Part shown: in pieces, positions 1 through 9,876 of the stretch
Position numbering within the stretch: position 1 is the first letter of the stretch
Layout: every line of letters starts with the position of its first letter
NCBI GenBank assembly: GCA_945862315.1
Contig: CAMAXW010000008.1
Coordinates: 34,103 to 98,102 of the forward strand
Length of the DNA stretch: 64,000 nucleotides
Direction of reading: 5' to 3'
Source: Klebsiella pneumoniae
GTDB taxonomy: Bacteria > Pseudomonadota > Gammaproteobacteria > Ga0077536
Notes under the pieces: model-generated
Told to the model about the DNA's origin: nothing
Seen by the model: only the letters and a program-made list of their open reading frames with translations
Databases searched by the model: none
Program-made: the position numbers and the translations under genes

Positions 1-787
1 TGGCCGCAAAGGTCTCGCCCAGTTGCTGCACCACCGCCACCGCGGCGTCTTCAGTGCCCGCCATGAGACTGCTGGCGGGCACCGGGGATTGATCACGAAG
101 TGCTATGCCTTGCGCCGCCGCCAAGCTGCCCATTTCGCGGGTAATGCGTGCCACCACGCGCGCGCTGTCGGGGTCGCGCAAGAAGATCTCCGTGCGCTGA
201 CGGGTCAGCACTGCCATCAGCATCAGCGCGACCCAACCCACGTACTTCGACCACACCACCTCGGTAATCGCGGGGGATGCTTGGCAGGTAATGCCGGCCG
301 TCTGCAACGCATTCACCACCGCTGCGACGCGCGGCACCTGTGCTGCCGTTAGCGCACCCAGATGCAGGCAGACATTGCGGGTGAAAGCGACCGTGCCGTC
401 GTCGCATAACTCACCACTGAAATCCGCCATGGCGCCGGCCACGCAATCTGCGCCAAAGACCTGCGCCAAAGCTGCTTCTTTCATCACGCCGTTCTGCACC
501 GAAAATGCCACGGTGGGCGCCAGGTGCGCAAAAGGCGCGAGTGCGGCAGCGGTGTCGTAGGTTTTAACGGTATTGATGAAAACATCTGCCGTGGTGATGC
601 GGCTGGGGTCGGTCTGTGGGCAGCACGGCACCACCAATTCGCACAGGCCGTTTAACCGAATGCCCTGGGTCCCCAACGCGATGGCGCGCGCGCCACGGGC
701 GACCAACGTCACGGTGTGTTGGGCCTGCTGAAGATGCGCGGCCAAAATACTACCCAACGCGCCGCCACCCAGAATAACGAAATGCAT
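1..787 (-). CDS. Ketopantoate reductase family protein (ApbA/PanE-like), 3' end beyond the window
   Basis: Read leftward from ATG at 787; the frame stays open to base 1, so 262 codons are visible and the C-terminus is missing. The N-terminus begins MHFVILGGGALGS, a Rossmann NAD(P)-binding glycine motif, followed near residue 30 by VARG at the end of the second strand. SVQNG near residue 116 matches the QNG motif that holds the catalytic Asn of ketopantoate reductases, and VVWSKYVGW matches the start of the ApbA C-terminal helical domain with its conserved Lys. The family reduces 2-dehydropantoate to pantoate with NADPH in pantothenate synthesis, but many members act on other 2-oxo acids; the helical domain lacks the usual Asn-rich pattern after the Lys, so the substrate is open. 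It is divergent from the molybdopterin oxidoreductase gene. Confidence 0.85.
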   Translation of the reverse strand, partial: MHFVILGGGALGSILAAHLQQAQHTVTLVARGARAIALGTQGIRLNGLCELVVPCCPQTDPSRITTADVFINTVKTYDTAAALAPFAHLAPTVAFSVQNGVMKEAALAQVFGADCVAGAMADFSGELCDDGTVAFTRNVCLHLGALTAAQVPRVAAVVNALQTAGITCQASPAITEVVWSKYVGWVALMLMAVLTRQRTEIFLRDPDSARVVARITREMGSLAAAQGIALRDQSPVPASSLMAGTEDAAVAVVQQLGETFAA

Positions 788-925
788 GTCTCGACCTCAG
801 CTCTCGACTGAACGCGGTGCGCAACACCCGCTGTGGCGCACCCGTCACGCGCGATTGATTGCCAAATTGATCACCGAAAACTCGGCCTGTGTGCCTCGGG
901 CCCCGCGCCGCAGGCGGCGTCTAAA

Positions 926-954
926 GTGACGGAGAACCGCGGACACACTATACG
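926..954 (+). promoter_or_regulatory. Possible sigma-70 promoter of the molybdopterin oxidoreductase gene
   Basis: GTGACG at 926-931 (4 of 6 to the -35 consensus) and TATACG at 949-954 are separated by 17 bases, in the 220-base divergent region upstream of the start at 1008. Transcription would begin near 961. No experimental support; pattern match only. Confidence 0.4.
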
Positions 955-1007
955 CGAGGGCATCCGCATGTTGCTAAACTACGCCACCCCTTTGCTGGAG
1001 CGTATCC

Positions 1008-3107
1008 ATGAATATCCCGGCTAATTTTCACCACAGCGCCTGTCCGCACGATTGCCCATCCACTTGTTCCTTGCTCATCGAGCGTTTGGATGACGAGCAT
1101 ATTGGCCGGGTCCGGGGCGCCCCAGATAACACTTACACCGCCGGCGTCATTTGCAGCAAAGTGGCACGTTATGCCGAACGCGTTCACCACCCCGACCGCC
1201 TGTTGTACCCGCTCAAGCGCACCGGCCCGCGCGGCAGCGGCCAATTTGCTCGCATCAATTGGGATGAAGCCTTAGATGAAGTCGCCACGCGTTTTCTGGC
1301 AGCCGAACAACGCTATGGGTCGCAGACCGTATGGCCCTATTTTTATGCCGGCACCATGGGGCTGGTGATGCGCGATGGCATCAATCGTTTACGCCACGCC
1401 AAACGTTACTCGGGCCAGCACTCCACCATTTGCACCACGCTGGCGATGACTGGCTATTTGGCTGGGGCTGGTCGCATGATGGGCAGCGATCCGCGCGAAA
1501 TGGCCGACAGCGATGTCGTGGTGATCTGGGGTACTAACGCTGCGAGCACCCAAGTGAACGTCATGACCCACGCCTTACGCGCCCGCCGCGAGCGTGGCGC
1601 TAAAATTGTGGTCATCGACACCTACCGTAACGCGACCGCCGAACAAGCCGATGTGTTCTTGTGCGTGAAGCCCGGCACCGACGCCGCGCTCGCTTGTGGT
1701 GTGATGCACCTCTTGTTTGCAGAAGGCCTAGCCAACCGCGATTACCTCGCTCGTTACACCCGCGGTGCGGCGGCACTAGAAACCCATCTCGCCAGTCGCA
1801 CACCCGCGTGGGCGAGCGCCATCTGCGGGGTCAGCGTAGCGGACATCACGCTCTTCGCCCGTTTGGTCGGCACCCATCCCCGCAGCTTTTTCCGGCTGGG
1901 CTATGGCTTTGCCCGCCAGCGTAATGGTGCGGTGAGCATGCACGCTGCCGCCTGTATCCCGGCGATTACCGGCGCTTGGGAACATCTGGGTGGGGGTGCC
2001 TTCCACAACAATGGGGCGATTTATCACTGGAACCGCACGTTAATCGATGGTCTCGATGTCCTCGACTCCTCCGTGCGGCTGCTGGACCAATCGCGCATCG
2101 GCCCCGTGCTCACCGGCGACCCGCGTGATCTGGGCGACGGCCCCCCGGTCACCGCCCTGTTAATCCAGAACACCAACCCGATGGCGGTCGCACCAGAACT
2201 CAACTTAGTCCACCGTGGTTTTGCCCGCGCAGATCTCTTTACCTGCGTGCATGAGCAATTCATGACCGAGACCGCCGCCATGGCCGACATCGTTTTGCCG
2301 GCCACCATGTTTGTGGAACACGACGACCTCTATCAGGCAGGCGGGCAACAGCACATCCAGTTTGGCGGGAAAATCATCGAGCCGCCGGGTGAATGCCGGA
2401 GTAATCACGAGCTTATTTGCGCCTTAGCGCAACGACTCGGCGCCGAACATCGCGGCTTTTCGCTCAGCGCACGCGAAATCATCGACTGGACCTTGCAGCA
2501 TTCTGGTTGGGGCGAACTCGCGGCCCTAGAAGCCGCGCGCTGGATCGATGCCCAGCCCGCCTTTGAAACCGCGCACTTTCTGGACGGTTTTGGACACGCG
2601 GATAAAAAATTCCATTTCGACCCAGACTGGACCGCGCTGGGGCCCAACCGCTTCGGCCCAGACCTAGCACCCCCGCCGCTCCCCGACTACTGGCCCGTAA
2701 TCGAAGAAGCAACGGCGGATCATCCCTTCCGCTTGGTCACCGCGCCGGCCAGAAATTTCCTGAACTCTAGCTTTACCGAAGCGCCCACCTCGCAACGCCG
2801 GGAGGGGCGCCCAACGGTGATGGTGCACCCGAGCGACGCCGCGCGGCTCGGCATTCACACCGGCTCGTTAGTACAACTGAATAATCCACGGGGTAGGGTG
2901 CTGCTCCATGCGACGTTGTTCGAGGGACTGCAGGCGGGCGTTTTGATTGTCGAAAGTATCTGGCCCAACGCCGCCTTTGCCGGCGGCATCGGTATCAATG
3001 CACTCACGGGTGCTGATCCGGGCGCACCCATTGGGGGTGCAGCGTTTCACGATAATCGGGTCGCGCTGAGCCTGGCCACAATACCCGCAGAGAGCTTGTC
3101 AGCCTGA
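1008..3107 (+). CDS. Molybdopterin-dependent oxidoreductase (DMSO reductase superfamily)
   Basis: A 699-residue enzyme carrying bis-MGD molybdenum and a [4Fe-4S] cluster. Cys12, Cys16, Cys20 and Cys49 form the C-x3-C-x3-C-x28-C cluster motif. Cys142 (STICTTLAMTG) aligns with the cysteine that ligates molybdenum in NapA-type enzymes, so a Cys ligand is inferred. VVVIWGTN, VVIDTYRN and the C-terminal beta-barrel segment with LNNPRGRV are typical of the family. There is no Tat or Sec leader, so it is probably cytoplasmic. Start at 1008 is supported by GGAG eight bases upstream. The Rieske gene follows after 41 bases in the same direction, suggesting cotranscription. The family includes formate dehydrogenases, nitrate reductases and thiosulfate reductases; no membrane anchor, ferredoxin subunit or diaphorase is next to it, and the substrate cannot be read from the sequence. 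Confidence 0.9.
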   Translation: MNIPANFHHSACPHDCPSTCSLLIERLDDEHIGRVRGAPDNTYTAGVICSKVARYAERVHHPDRLLYPLKRTGPRGSGQFARINWDEALDEVATRFLAAEQRYGSQTVWPYFYAGTMGLVMRDGINRLRHAKRYSGQHSTICTTLAMTGYLAGAGRMMGSDPREMADSDVVVIWGTNAASTQVNVMTHALRARRERGAKIVVIDTYRNATAEQADVFLCVKPGTDAALACGVMHLLFAEGLANRDYLARYTRGAAALETHLASRTPAWASAICGVSVADITLFARLVGTHPRSFFRLGYGFARQRNGAVSMHAAACIPAITGAWEHLGGGAFHNNGAIYHWNRTLIDGLDVLDSSVRLLDQSRIGPVLTGDPRDLGDGPPVTALLIQNTNPMAVAPELNLVHRGFARADLFTCVHEQFMTETAAMADIVLPATMFVEHDDLYQAGGQQHIQFGGKIIEPPGECRSNHELICALAQRLGAEHRGFSLSAREIIDWTLQHSGWGELAALEAARWIDAQPAFETAHFLDGFGHADKKFHFDPDWTALGPNRFGPDLAPPPLPDYWPVIEEATADHPFRLVTAPARNFLNSSFTEAPTSQRREGRPTVMVHPSDAARLGIHTGSLVQLNNPRGRVLLHATLFEGLQAGVLIVESIWPNAAFAGGIGINALTGADPGAPIGGAAFHDNRVALSLATIPAESLSA

Positions 3108-3148
3108 GGCCCACAAGCACAGACTGATGACACTCGGAGGATCTTCTC

Positions 3149-4291
3149 ATGCAAAAAGCTGAACAACTCGCGCTCGCCGACCGGCTGCTCGATTACATCG
3201 ACAGACAAACATTGCAGCTCAGCGATGCGGTGTATTCGCAGCCAGTGGTTGAGTACACCGACCGTGCGCAAGCGGCGCGAGAACACACCGCGTTGTTTCG
3301 TCACCAACCGCTGTGTGTGGGCTTAAGCGGGGATTTGCCTGCGCCCGGGCATTACGCCACGCACGATGCTGCTGGTCTGCCGCTGTTGCTGACTCGGCAG
3401 GAAAATGGCGAATTTCGGGCGTATTTAAACGTGTGCCGTCATCGTGGCGCCCGGGTCGCTGAGGGATCTGGTGAGGCACGTGGCTTTGTTTGCCCCTATC
3501 ACGCTTGGCGCTACGGCTTGGATGGTCAGCTGGTTGGTCGGCCAGAAGAAGCGGCTTTCGCCGAATGTCGGCGTGCCGACCACGCCCTGACGCCGCTTGC
3601 CGCCGCCGAGCGTCACGGCCTGTTGTGGGTGCACCCCACCCCCGGGCAACCGCTGGTATTTAGCGAGCACATGGCGGCCTTGGAACACGAGCTCGCCGGT
3701 TATGGGTTAGCCCACTTTCAGCCCTTTAGCACCCGCACCCTGCGGCGCGCGCTCAACTGGAAGCTGGCGTTGGACACTTTTTTGGAGTCCTACCATTTTT
3801 GCGTACTTCACAAAGATTCCATTTGCGCGATCTTCCATCACAACCTCGCGACCTTCGATACCTACGGTCCGCATTTTCGCTTGGCCACACCCCGCCGTGC
3901 CATCGCCCAACTCCGCGACCAACCCCGCGAGAACTGGCAAGTGCTGTCGCAGGTGGTGGTGATTTATGTCCTCTTTCCCAACGTGGTATTGGTGTGGCAG
4001 GGCGAGCAGGTAGAGCTGTGGCAGATTTTTCCGGATGCCGAAGACCCCGCGCGCTCGCTGCTGCAACTCACCCTGTATACGCCCACCGCGGTCCTCACCG
4101 AGAAAGCCCAAGCACACTGGCAGCGCAATCTCGAGCTCGTTCTGCGGGTGGTCGAGAACGAAGATTTTCCGGTAGGCGAAGGCATTCAACGCGGCTTCAT
4201 GGCCGGGGCGCAATCCCATATTGTGTTTGGGCGCAACGAAGGTGCGTTGGCGCATTTTCACCACACCATCACGGCCGCGACAGGCTCGTGA
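3149..4291 (+). CDS. Rieske non-heme iron oxygenase, alpha-subunit type
   Basis: A 380-residue aromatic-ring-hydroxylating dioxygenase-like protein. The Rieske [2Fe-2S] motif is complete: Cys96-x-His98 and Cys115-x2-His118. The catalytic domain carries NWKLALDTFLESYH with His216 and His221 as iron ligands and Asp209 as the bridging Asp that couples the Rieske and iron sites; NEDFPVGEGIQRG near residue 355 supplies the third ligand region and the typical ending. GGAGG nine bases before ATG 3149 fixes the start. It lies 41 bases behind the molybdopterin oxidoreductase. No small (beta) subunit and no dedicated ferredoxin or reductase gene is nearby, so it may be an alpha-only oxygenase or demethylase acting on a hydrophobic or quaternary-amine substrate. 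The family is certain; the substrate is unknown. Confidence 0.92.
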   Translation: MQKAEQLALADRLLDYIDRQTLQLSDAVYSQPVVEYTDRAQAAREHTALFRHQPLCVGLSGDLPAPGHYATHDAAGLPLLLTRQENGEFRAYLNVCRHRGARVAEGSGEARGFVCPYHAWRYGLDGQLVGRPEEAAFAECRRADHALTPLAAAERHGLLWVHPTPGQPLVFSEHMAALEHELAGYGLAHFQPFSTRTLRRALNWKLALDTFLESYHFCVLHKDSICAIFHHNLATFDTYGPHFRLATPRRAIAQLRDQPRENWQVLSQVVVIYVLFPNVVLVWQGEQVELWQIFPDAEDPARSLLQLTLYTPTAVLTEKAQAHWQRNLELVLRVVENEDFPVGEGIQRGFMAGAQSHIVFGRNEGALAHFHHTITAATGS

Positions 4292-4381
4292 TCACCACCA
4301 CCCCTCCGGATGAATCCGAACGCAAGTTTTGCGCTGTCCTGCCGCTGGAACGACACCAGCCATCACGCTAAATACCGGTCA

Positions 4382-6502
4382 ATGAACAACGTAAATTCCC
4401 CTTTAGTCTTGGTCATCGACGACGACCCCACCGTGCGCTTTTTGGCAAGCGAGGCGCTTTCACATCGGGGCTTTGAGGTCGTGGAAGGAGAAAACGGGGA
4501 AGACGCGCTCCGGCTGGTCCAAGCACTGCGCCCGGATGTCATTTTGCTGGATGTCATGATGCCGGTGATGAATGGCTTTACGGCTTGCAGCCGCTTGCGG
4601 CTGTTACCTGGAGGCGAGCACATTCCGGTGCTGATGATGACGGGCTTGGAGGACGTCGAATCCATTCAGCATGCCTATCAGGTGGGCGCCACCGACTTCA
4701 TTACCAAACCTATTAATTTTGGGCTGCTCGAATTTCGCTTGCACTACATGTTGCGCGCCAAACGCGTGGCCGAAGAATTACGCCACAGCGAGGCGCGGCT
4801 CAACAACGCACAACGGCTAGCCCGGCTTGGCCACTTCGTGCTCGACGAACAGGGTGGCTTTAGCATTTGGAGCGCGCAGATACAGAGCATATTGGGTCTG
4901 TCTGAAGCGCCACCGATTACCCAGGTCAACGACCTACTCGCCCATGTCCACCCAGAGGATCACGCGCGGGTGCAGGCCGCCCTGCAGGTCGAGAACGCCG
5001 CCTCCGAGGCAGCCCCGGTGGAGTATCGAATGGTGCTGGAGAACGCCGAAGTGCGGACCATCCTCCAGCACAGCAGTGGCGTATCCACTCCCACCGGCAG
5101 GCAGTTAGTGGGGACGATGCAAGACATCACCCAACAACGCCACGCCGAGCACACCATCTACCGCTTAGCCCACTACGACCAAATCACGGGCTTAGCCAAC
5201 CGTAACCTCATTGAGCAACGGTTAGACGACCTCACCCAAACGGCGGCGATCGATGGCCGTGGCATTAGCGTGCTGTCCATCGATTTAGACCACTTCCAGC
5301 GCGTTAACGACCACCTCGGGCAAGAGGCGGGCAACGAATTGCTGCGCGCGGTAGGCCAACGGTTGGTCCGTTGCGTGCGCTCGGGCGCACCTGGCCAGCT
5401 CATTGCACCGGTGGAACCGGTTTCTTGCCGGGGCGGCGATGAGTTCTGTGTCCTGCTATCTGGGGTGGCAAACCCAGCGGCGATAAATGATTTTTGCGAG
5501 CGCATCCACGCCGCATTGAAGCCCGTTTTTCATCTCCACGCGAAGGAATGGTTAACCACGGCCAGCATCGGCGTGGCCACATTTCCCGCCGATGGACGCC
5601 ACGCCGAAGAACTCCTCCGCCATGCTGATGTCGCCCTCAGGCAAGCCAAGCTGTCAGGTCGGGACCGCACCGAGTACTTCACGGCCGCGATGAACGTGCG
5701 TGCCCACGCGGTGCTGCTGCTAGAAAATAACCTGCGACAAGCGTTAGGTACTGCGCAAATGTCTCTGCACTATCAGCCCAAAATTAACGCGGCCAGTGGC
5801 ACCGTGACCGGGATGGAGGCGCTCGCGCGCTGGCATCATCCGGTGCAGGGTTTCATTGGCCCCATCGATTTCATTCCGGTGGCTGAAAGTTCGGGGCTTA
5901 TTATCCCCCTCGGTACGTGGATACTAGGCGAAGCCACTCGGCAAACCGCCGCCTGGACGCAAGCAGGCCTCGACGACCTGACCTGCGCGGTCAACGTCTC
6001 GGCCGTGCAGTTGCGGCAACCCGATTTCTGCGCCAGTGTCGCCCTCGCTTTAGCAGCCAGCGGCTTGCCCGCCAAACAATTGCAAATTGAACTCACCGAA
6101 AGCACGCTGATGGAAGACGCCCAGCAGACACGGGAAATTATCGACGGCTTGAAAACCCTCGGCGTCACGCTGGCAATCGACGACTTCGGCACCGGTTACT
6201 CCTCGCTGAGTTATCTCAAGCAACTCCCGATCGACGTCCTTAAAATTGATCGATCCTTCGTTAGCGAACTGCATGAAAGCAGCAATGACAGACCCATCGT
6301 GGCCGCCGTGATCGCCATGGGACACAGTTTGGGGCTGACCATCGTCGCCGAAGGGGTGGAGAGCCAACAGCAATTGGCCGTCCTGTGCCAACTGGGTTGC
6401 GATGAAATCCAAGGCTACTTGTGCAGTCGTCCGCTGCCGGCCGCAGAGTTTTTCCGTTGGATGCAAGGACGCCCACACACCCATGCCGAAAACATCGATT
6501 AA
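4382..6502 (+). CDS. Response regulator with REC-PAS-GGDEF-EAL domains (c-di-GMP turnover)
   Basis: 706 residues from ATG 4382; an upstream in-frame ATG at 4310 would add 24 residues that do not belong to the receiver fold. Residues 8-125 form a receiver domain with acidic pocket IDDD, phospho-acceptor Asp57 (LLDVMMP) and ITKP lysine. A PAS-like segment follows at about 145-255. The GGDEF domain has an intact RGGDEF signature but no RxxD inhibitory site at the usual distance upstream. The EAL domain keeps GMEALARW, the ELTES glutamate region and DDFGTGYSSL, so both cyclase and phosphodiesterase sites look intact. The cytoplasmic protein would couple phosphorylation to synthesis or breakdown of c-di-GMP. 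The hybrid kinase gene starts 16 bases after the stop, which makes that kinase a likely phosphate source. Confidence 0.93.
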   Translation: MNNVNSPLVLVIDDDPTVRFLASEALSHRGFEVVEGENGEDALRLVQALRPDVILLDVMMPVMNGFTACSRLRLLPGGEHIPVLMMTGLEDVESIQHAYQVGATDFITKPINFGLLEFRLHYMLRAKRVAEELRHSEARLNNAQRLARLGHFVLDEQGGFSIWSAQIQSILGLSEAPPITQVNDLLAHVHPEDHARVQAALQVENAASEAAPVEYRMVLENAEVRTILQHSSGVSTPTGRQLVGTMQDITQQRHAEHTIYRLAHYDQITGLANRNLIEQRLDDLTQTAAIDGRGISVLSIDLDHFQRVNDHLGQEAGNELLRAVGQRLVRCVRSGAPGQLIAPVEPVSCRGGDEFCVLLSGVANPAAINDFCERIHAALKPVFHLHAKEWLTTASIGVATFPADGRHAEELLRHADVALRQAKLSGRDRTEYFTAAMNVRAHAVLLLENNLRQALGTAQMSLHYQPKINAASGTVTGMEALARWHHPVQGFIGPIDFIPVAESSGLIIPLGTWILGEATRQTAAWTQAGLDDLTCAVNVSAVQLRQPDFCASVALALAASGLPAKQLQIELTESTLMEDAQQTREIIDGLKTLGVTLAIDDFGTGYSSLSYLKQLPIDVLKIDRSFVSELHESSNDRPIVAAVIAMGHSLGLTIVAEGVESQQQLAVLCQLGCDEIQGYLCSRPLPAAEFFRWMQGRPHTHAENID

Positions 6503-6518
6503 TGCTAGGTCCACCACC

Positions 6519-9317
6519 ATGATCACGCCTTGGCTAAGCCCCCAACAGCCCGCCGGTATCGAGCACTGGGACGCCAACCTTACCGAAGACTGGTATGCAG
6601 CAGTTGCCCAGCAGGCTTATAGCAATAGCACGATAGGATTGCTGGGAAATGCGATGGCGGTCTTGCTGGTGATAGCCACGCTGTGGCGCGATGCCCCACC
6701 AATACTGCTGCTGGCTTGGGCCGTGCCAGTGTTAGCCCAATCGTTTTTTTTATTTCAGCATCTCAAACAATGGCCTAATGCAGCCGCAAACGACACGCAA
6801 TTCCACGCCAATTACGCCCGCTATACCCTACTGTTTCTCGCCAATGGCCTACTCTGGGGCTTGGTAGTCGGCTTGGTTTCGTTCGCGTCCAGCAATGAGA
6901 TACAAGAGCTCGTGCTCATTGCCTGCGTCATCGTGACGGCTGGCAGTGTCGCTATAGTGCCGATGACCACGCGCGTGAGACTAGCGTTTTTAATGCTTGC
7001 GCTGGTGCCTTTGACGCTCTTTTTCGCATTTCAGTTCACCATCATGGGCGAGTTACTTGCGGCTGCCCTGCTCGCACACCTGGCCTACTGCGCGCATTCG
7101 GGCGGGCTGGCAAATCGCACCACCAACGATGCCGTTGCGCAGCGCTTTGCTAACGCCCAGTTGCTGACAGAAATTTCTGCATCCAAACAAAAGACCGAAC
7201 AGCTCAATATCCGGCTTAACGAGCAGCTAGCAATGCAGCGTGACGTCGAAATCAACCTGCTCGCGGCGAAAGAACAAGCCGAACTCGCCGCGCGTTCCAA
7301 GGCAGATTTTCTGGCCAATATGAGTCACGAAATTCGCACCCCGATGAACGGGGTATTGGGGATGACCGAACTCTTACTGGGCACCGAAATGAACCGCAAA
7401 CAGCGCCATTTTGCCCGCACCATTCATCGCTCTGGTGAAGCCCTGCTCAACACCATCAACGACATCTTAGATTTCTCGAAAATCGAAGCGGGCAAACTCG
7501 AACTTCAATCTCTGGCATTTGATCTACGTCTTCTTATAGAAGACGTGGGGGTGATGTTTGCTGATCGCGCCCAGCGTGCCCAACTGGAACTGCAATGTAT
7601 TTTTCCGCCGGAGGCGCACAGCATTTACACCGGCGATCCCGACCGCCTGCGCCAAATACTCACCAACCTTGTAGGTAACGCGCTGAAATTCACCAGCCGG
7701 GGCGAAATCGTCGTACGCGCCCGAATTGAGGCGCCCACGGCGGGGACCAGCACGATGCATCTGGAGGTCCGCGATACCGGCGTTGGGATTAAGCTCGAAC
7801 ATCAAGAACGCATTTTTGAGTCCTTCGCACAAGCCGACAACTCCACCACCCGAGAGTTCGGCGGCACCGGGTTGGGCTTGGCCATTTGCAAAAAACTGAC
7901 CACCTTAATGGGCGGTCAAATCGGGGTGCGCAGCGAGCCCGGGCGGGGTAGTACGTTCTGGTTTACCTGTGCGCTCCCGCCAGCGGAGCCCACGATGATC
8001 AACCGTCGGCGTCCCGCCCGGCTGCTGCTGCTGGACCGGCGAATCTTGGTGGCCGACGAAAATCCCCTCAGCCGCAATGCGCTGCTATCCCAACTGGAAG
8101 TCTGGAAAGCGCGGGTCGTGGGCGTTACTTCGGGCGCCGCCGCGCTGGCCCATATGGAACTCGCAGCCAAAGCGGGGGAGCCGGTAGAGTTACTCATTTT
8201 TGATCGAAAAATCGCGCCAAATGCCATGGAGTTTGCGGCCTCACTGCGGCGTAACACGCGAATTCCTCGCCCGAGCATCATCGTTCTGGGGACCATCGAT
8301 AATCTCGCCGAGACGGGCCAATGGTTTGATGCTGGCATTTCCAGTTATTTGTCGAAGCCGGTGCGTCAATCGGAACTCTACGATGCCATCGCCGATGCGC
8401 TAGACCTGACCCGTCCACTCACCGAAACCATGCAGGAAATGGCCCTGCAGACCACACGTGCCTCCCTACCGCGCTTCAGTGCCCGCGTGCTCGCAGCCGA
8501 AGATAATCCCGTCAATCAGGAACTCGTGCGGTTGCTGTTAGAAAATCTGGGTTGTCGCGTGACCTTGGTCAGCAACGGTCAAGAGGCCGTAACGGCCATT
8601 ACCGATTTGCCGCTCGATGCGTTGCTCGATCCTTTTGACCTCGTGCTAATGGACTGCCAGATGCCGCTGATGGATGGCTTTGCTGCCACCGCGGCGATTC
8701 GCGAATATGAATTGCGAGAAAAACTCTCCTCACGACTACCCATTGTGGCCCTGACTGCCAATGCACTAGAGGGGGACCGCGAGCGCTGTTTAGCAGCGCA
8801 AATGGACGACTATCTGGCGAAACCTTTCACCCAGCGGCAGCTAGCCGCCACCTTGGAACGCTGGCTGCCCGTCGCGCCGCACCTCGATGCCACGGGCAAT
8901 TTCGATTCAGCGGCGTTCTCGCCCGCCAGCCAACGTGCGCAGGCGAAGCTGTCCCCGCTCAGTCCCGCAGCATTGGACAAAATTTCGGCGTTACAGCGGC
9001 CCGGCGCGCCCTCCGTACTCAACCGCGTGATCGAACTTTACTTGGATTCCGCCCCACCATTGGTCGCGCAAATTCAGCAAGCGGTAGAAACTTGGAATGC
9101 TCAACAGTTGGAGGCCAGCGCGCACAGCTTACGTTCCAGCAGCGCAAATCTGGGTGCCATGATGCTCGTGGAAATTTGTCGCGAGCTAGAAACTTTGGGC
9201 CGCGAACGTAAGGTTGAAAACGCAGGGTCAAAACTTACTGCGCTGAAAGAAGCGTTTTTGGCCGTTCAGGACGCACTCGAAGAGCAACGAGACGCCGGCG
9301 CCTCCCGCGCCAGATAG
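6519..9317 (+). CDS. Membrane hybrid histidine kinase with two receiver domains and an HPt domain
   Basis: 932 residues from ATG 6519; upstream in-frame starts fall inside the preceding gene. The N-terminus (about 25-200) has several hydrophobic segments, consistent with five or six membrane helices and no large periplasmic sensor. HisKA phospho-acceptor is His270 ([11 protein letters not shown]). The ATPase domain has N-box [15 protein letters not shown] and [10 protein letters not shown] first receiver (about 506-630) keeps an Asp in LLIFDRK and a Lys; a second (about 655-785) has Asp712 in LMDCQMP. A C-terminal HPt domain carries His869 in [12 protein letters not shown]. The order is that of BarA/EvgS-type phosphorelay kinases. 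It is 16 bases downstream of the REC-PAS-GGDEF-EAL gene, its probable output partner. The signal sensed is unknown. Confidence 0.93.
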   Translation: MITPWLSPQQPAGIEHWDANLTEDWYAAVAQQAYSNSTIGLLGNAMAVLLVIATLWRDAPPILLLAWAVPVLAQSFFLFQHLKQWPNAAANDTQFHANYARYTLLFLANGLLWGLVVGLVSFASSNEIQELVLIACVIVTAGSVAIVPMTTRVRLAFLMLALVPLTLFFAFQFTIMGELLAAALLAHLAYCAHSGGLANRTTNDAVAQRFANAQLLTEISASKQKTEQLNIRLNEQLAMQRDVEINLLAAKEQAELAARSKADFLANMSHEIRTPMNGVLGMTELLLGTEMNRKQRHFARTIHRSGEALLNTINDILDFSKIEAGKLELQSLAFDLRLLIEDVGVMFADRAQRAQLELQCIFPPEAHSIYTGDPDRLRQILTNLVGNALKFTSRGEIVVRARIEAPTAGTSTMHLEVRDTGVGIKLEHQERIFESFAQADNSTTREFGGTGLGLAICKKLTTLMGGQIGVRSEPGRGSTFWFTCALPPAEPTMINRRRPARLLLLDRRILVADENPLSRNALLSQLEVWKARVVGVTSGAAALAHMELAAKAGEPVELLIFDRKIAPNAMEFAASLRRNTRIPRPSIIVLGTIDNLAETGQWFDAGISSYLSKPVRQSELYDAIADALDLTRPLTETMQEMALQTTRASLPRFSARVLAAEDNPVNQELVRLLLENLGCRVTLVSNGQEAVTAITDLPLDALLDPFDLVLMDCQMPLMDGFAATAAIREYELREKLSSRLPIVALTANALEGDRERCLAAQMDDYLAKPFTQRQLAATLERWLPVAPHLDATGNFDSAAFSPASQRAQAKLSPLSPAALDKISALQRPGAPSVLNRVIELYLDSAPPLVAQIQQAVETWNAQQLEASAHSLRSSSANLGAMMLVEICRELETLGRERKVENAGSKLTALKEAFLAVQDALEEQRDAGASRAR

Positions 9318-9354
9318 TCGCGCTGCGGCCACCCATTGCGGGCGAGAATTGGTA

Positions 9355-9379
9355 GGGCTAACCCCCATCACGTTAGCCC
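9355..9379. terminator. Inverted repeat between convergent genes, possible terminator
   Basis: GGGCTAAC at 9355-9362 and GTTAGCCC at 9372-9379 form a perfect 8-bp stem with a 9-base loop, in the 109-base gap between the convergent kinase and cupin genes. There is no T-run on either side, so intrinsic termination is uncertain. Confidence 0.4.
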
Positions 9380-9426
9380 GCGTCCACCGGCGCATGGGGC
9401 CATGCAGCCCAATCTTCGCGGTGCCT

Positions 9427-9876
9427 TCAGGAGCGAATGAATGCTGCTACGTGCGCATTCTGGCAAAGGACGACCAAATCTTCTGAGCTGGGTAACTGTG
9501 GGCGGTCGCGCTCGGCGTTAACCAGACATAAAAATCCTAGCGGGCCGTCGGCGTCTGCCCGAAACTGATGCCAGATCAAGCCGGGAATATGGACTAAATC
9601 GTGCTCAGCAACGGCAAAAACTCGTTCACCCACCAAACACTGTCCACCACCCCGAATGATCATCACGGCATGCAGGTGTTGGTGGCGCTCGAGCGTTGTG
9701 TGACCTGCTGGAGCGATTTCGAAATAGCGCAACTGACAACCGAGCAGGGCGTCTTCAAATAAAACCTGGCGGGTTACGTCGCGGAAAGGTGCCGTGTCTG
9801 CCTGTTTATAGGCGAGTACGGGCGTGTCCTCCCAGGTGAAATCGCCGCGATGCCGGCGGTGCGTTGTGATGCTCAT
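9427..9876 (-). CDS. Small cupin-domain protein, translationally coupled to the RuBisCO-like protein
   Basis: 149 residues from ATG 9876, which overlaps the stop of the upstream RuBisCO-like gene as ATGA; a longer in-frame reading back to 10077 lies inside that gene and is rejected. The cupin core has His65, His67 and His69 (RHQHLHAV), GGGQCLVGE, and His103 in IPGLIWHQF, giving a typical metal-binding beta-barrel. In Rhodospirillum rubrum a cupin works after a RuBisCO-like isomerase to release methanethiol from 1-methylthioxylulose 5-phosphate and make 1-deoxyxylulose 5-phosphate. The tight coupling here suggests the same role, but that is inference from family and context; single-domain cupins have many functions and I cannot assign this one by sequence alone. 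Confidence 0.8.
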   Translation of the reverse strand: MSITTHRRHRGDFTWEDTPVLAYKQADTAPFRDVTRQVLFEDALLGCQLRYFEIAPAGHTTLERHQHLHAVMIIRGGGQCLVGERVFAVAEHDLVHIPGLIWHQFRADADGPLGFLCLVNAERDRPQLPSSEDLVVLCQNAHVAAFIRS

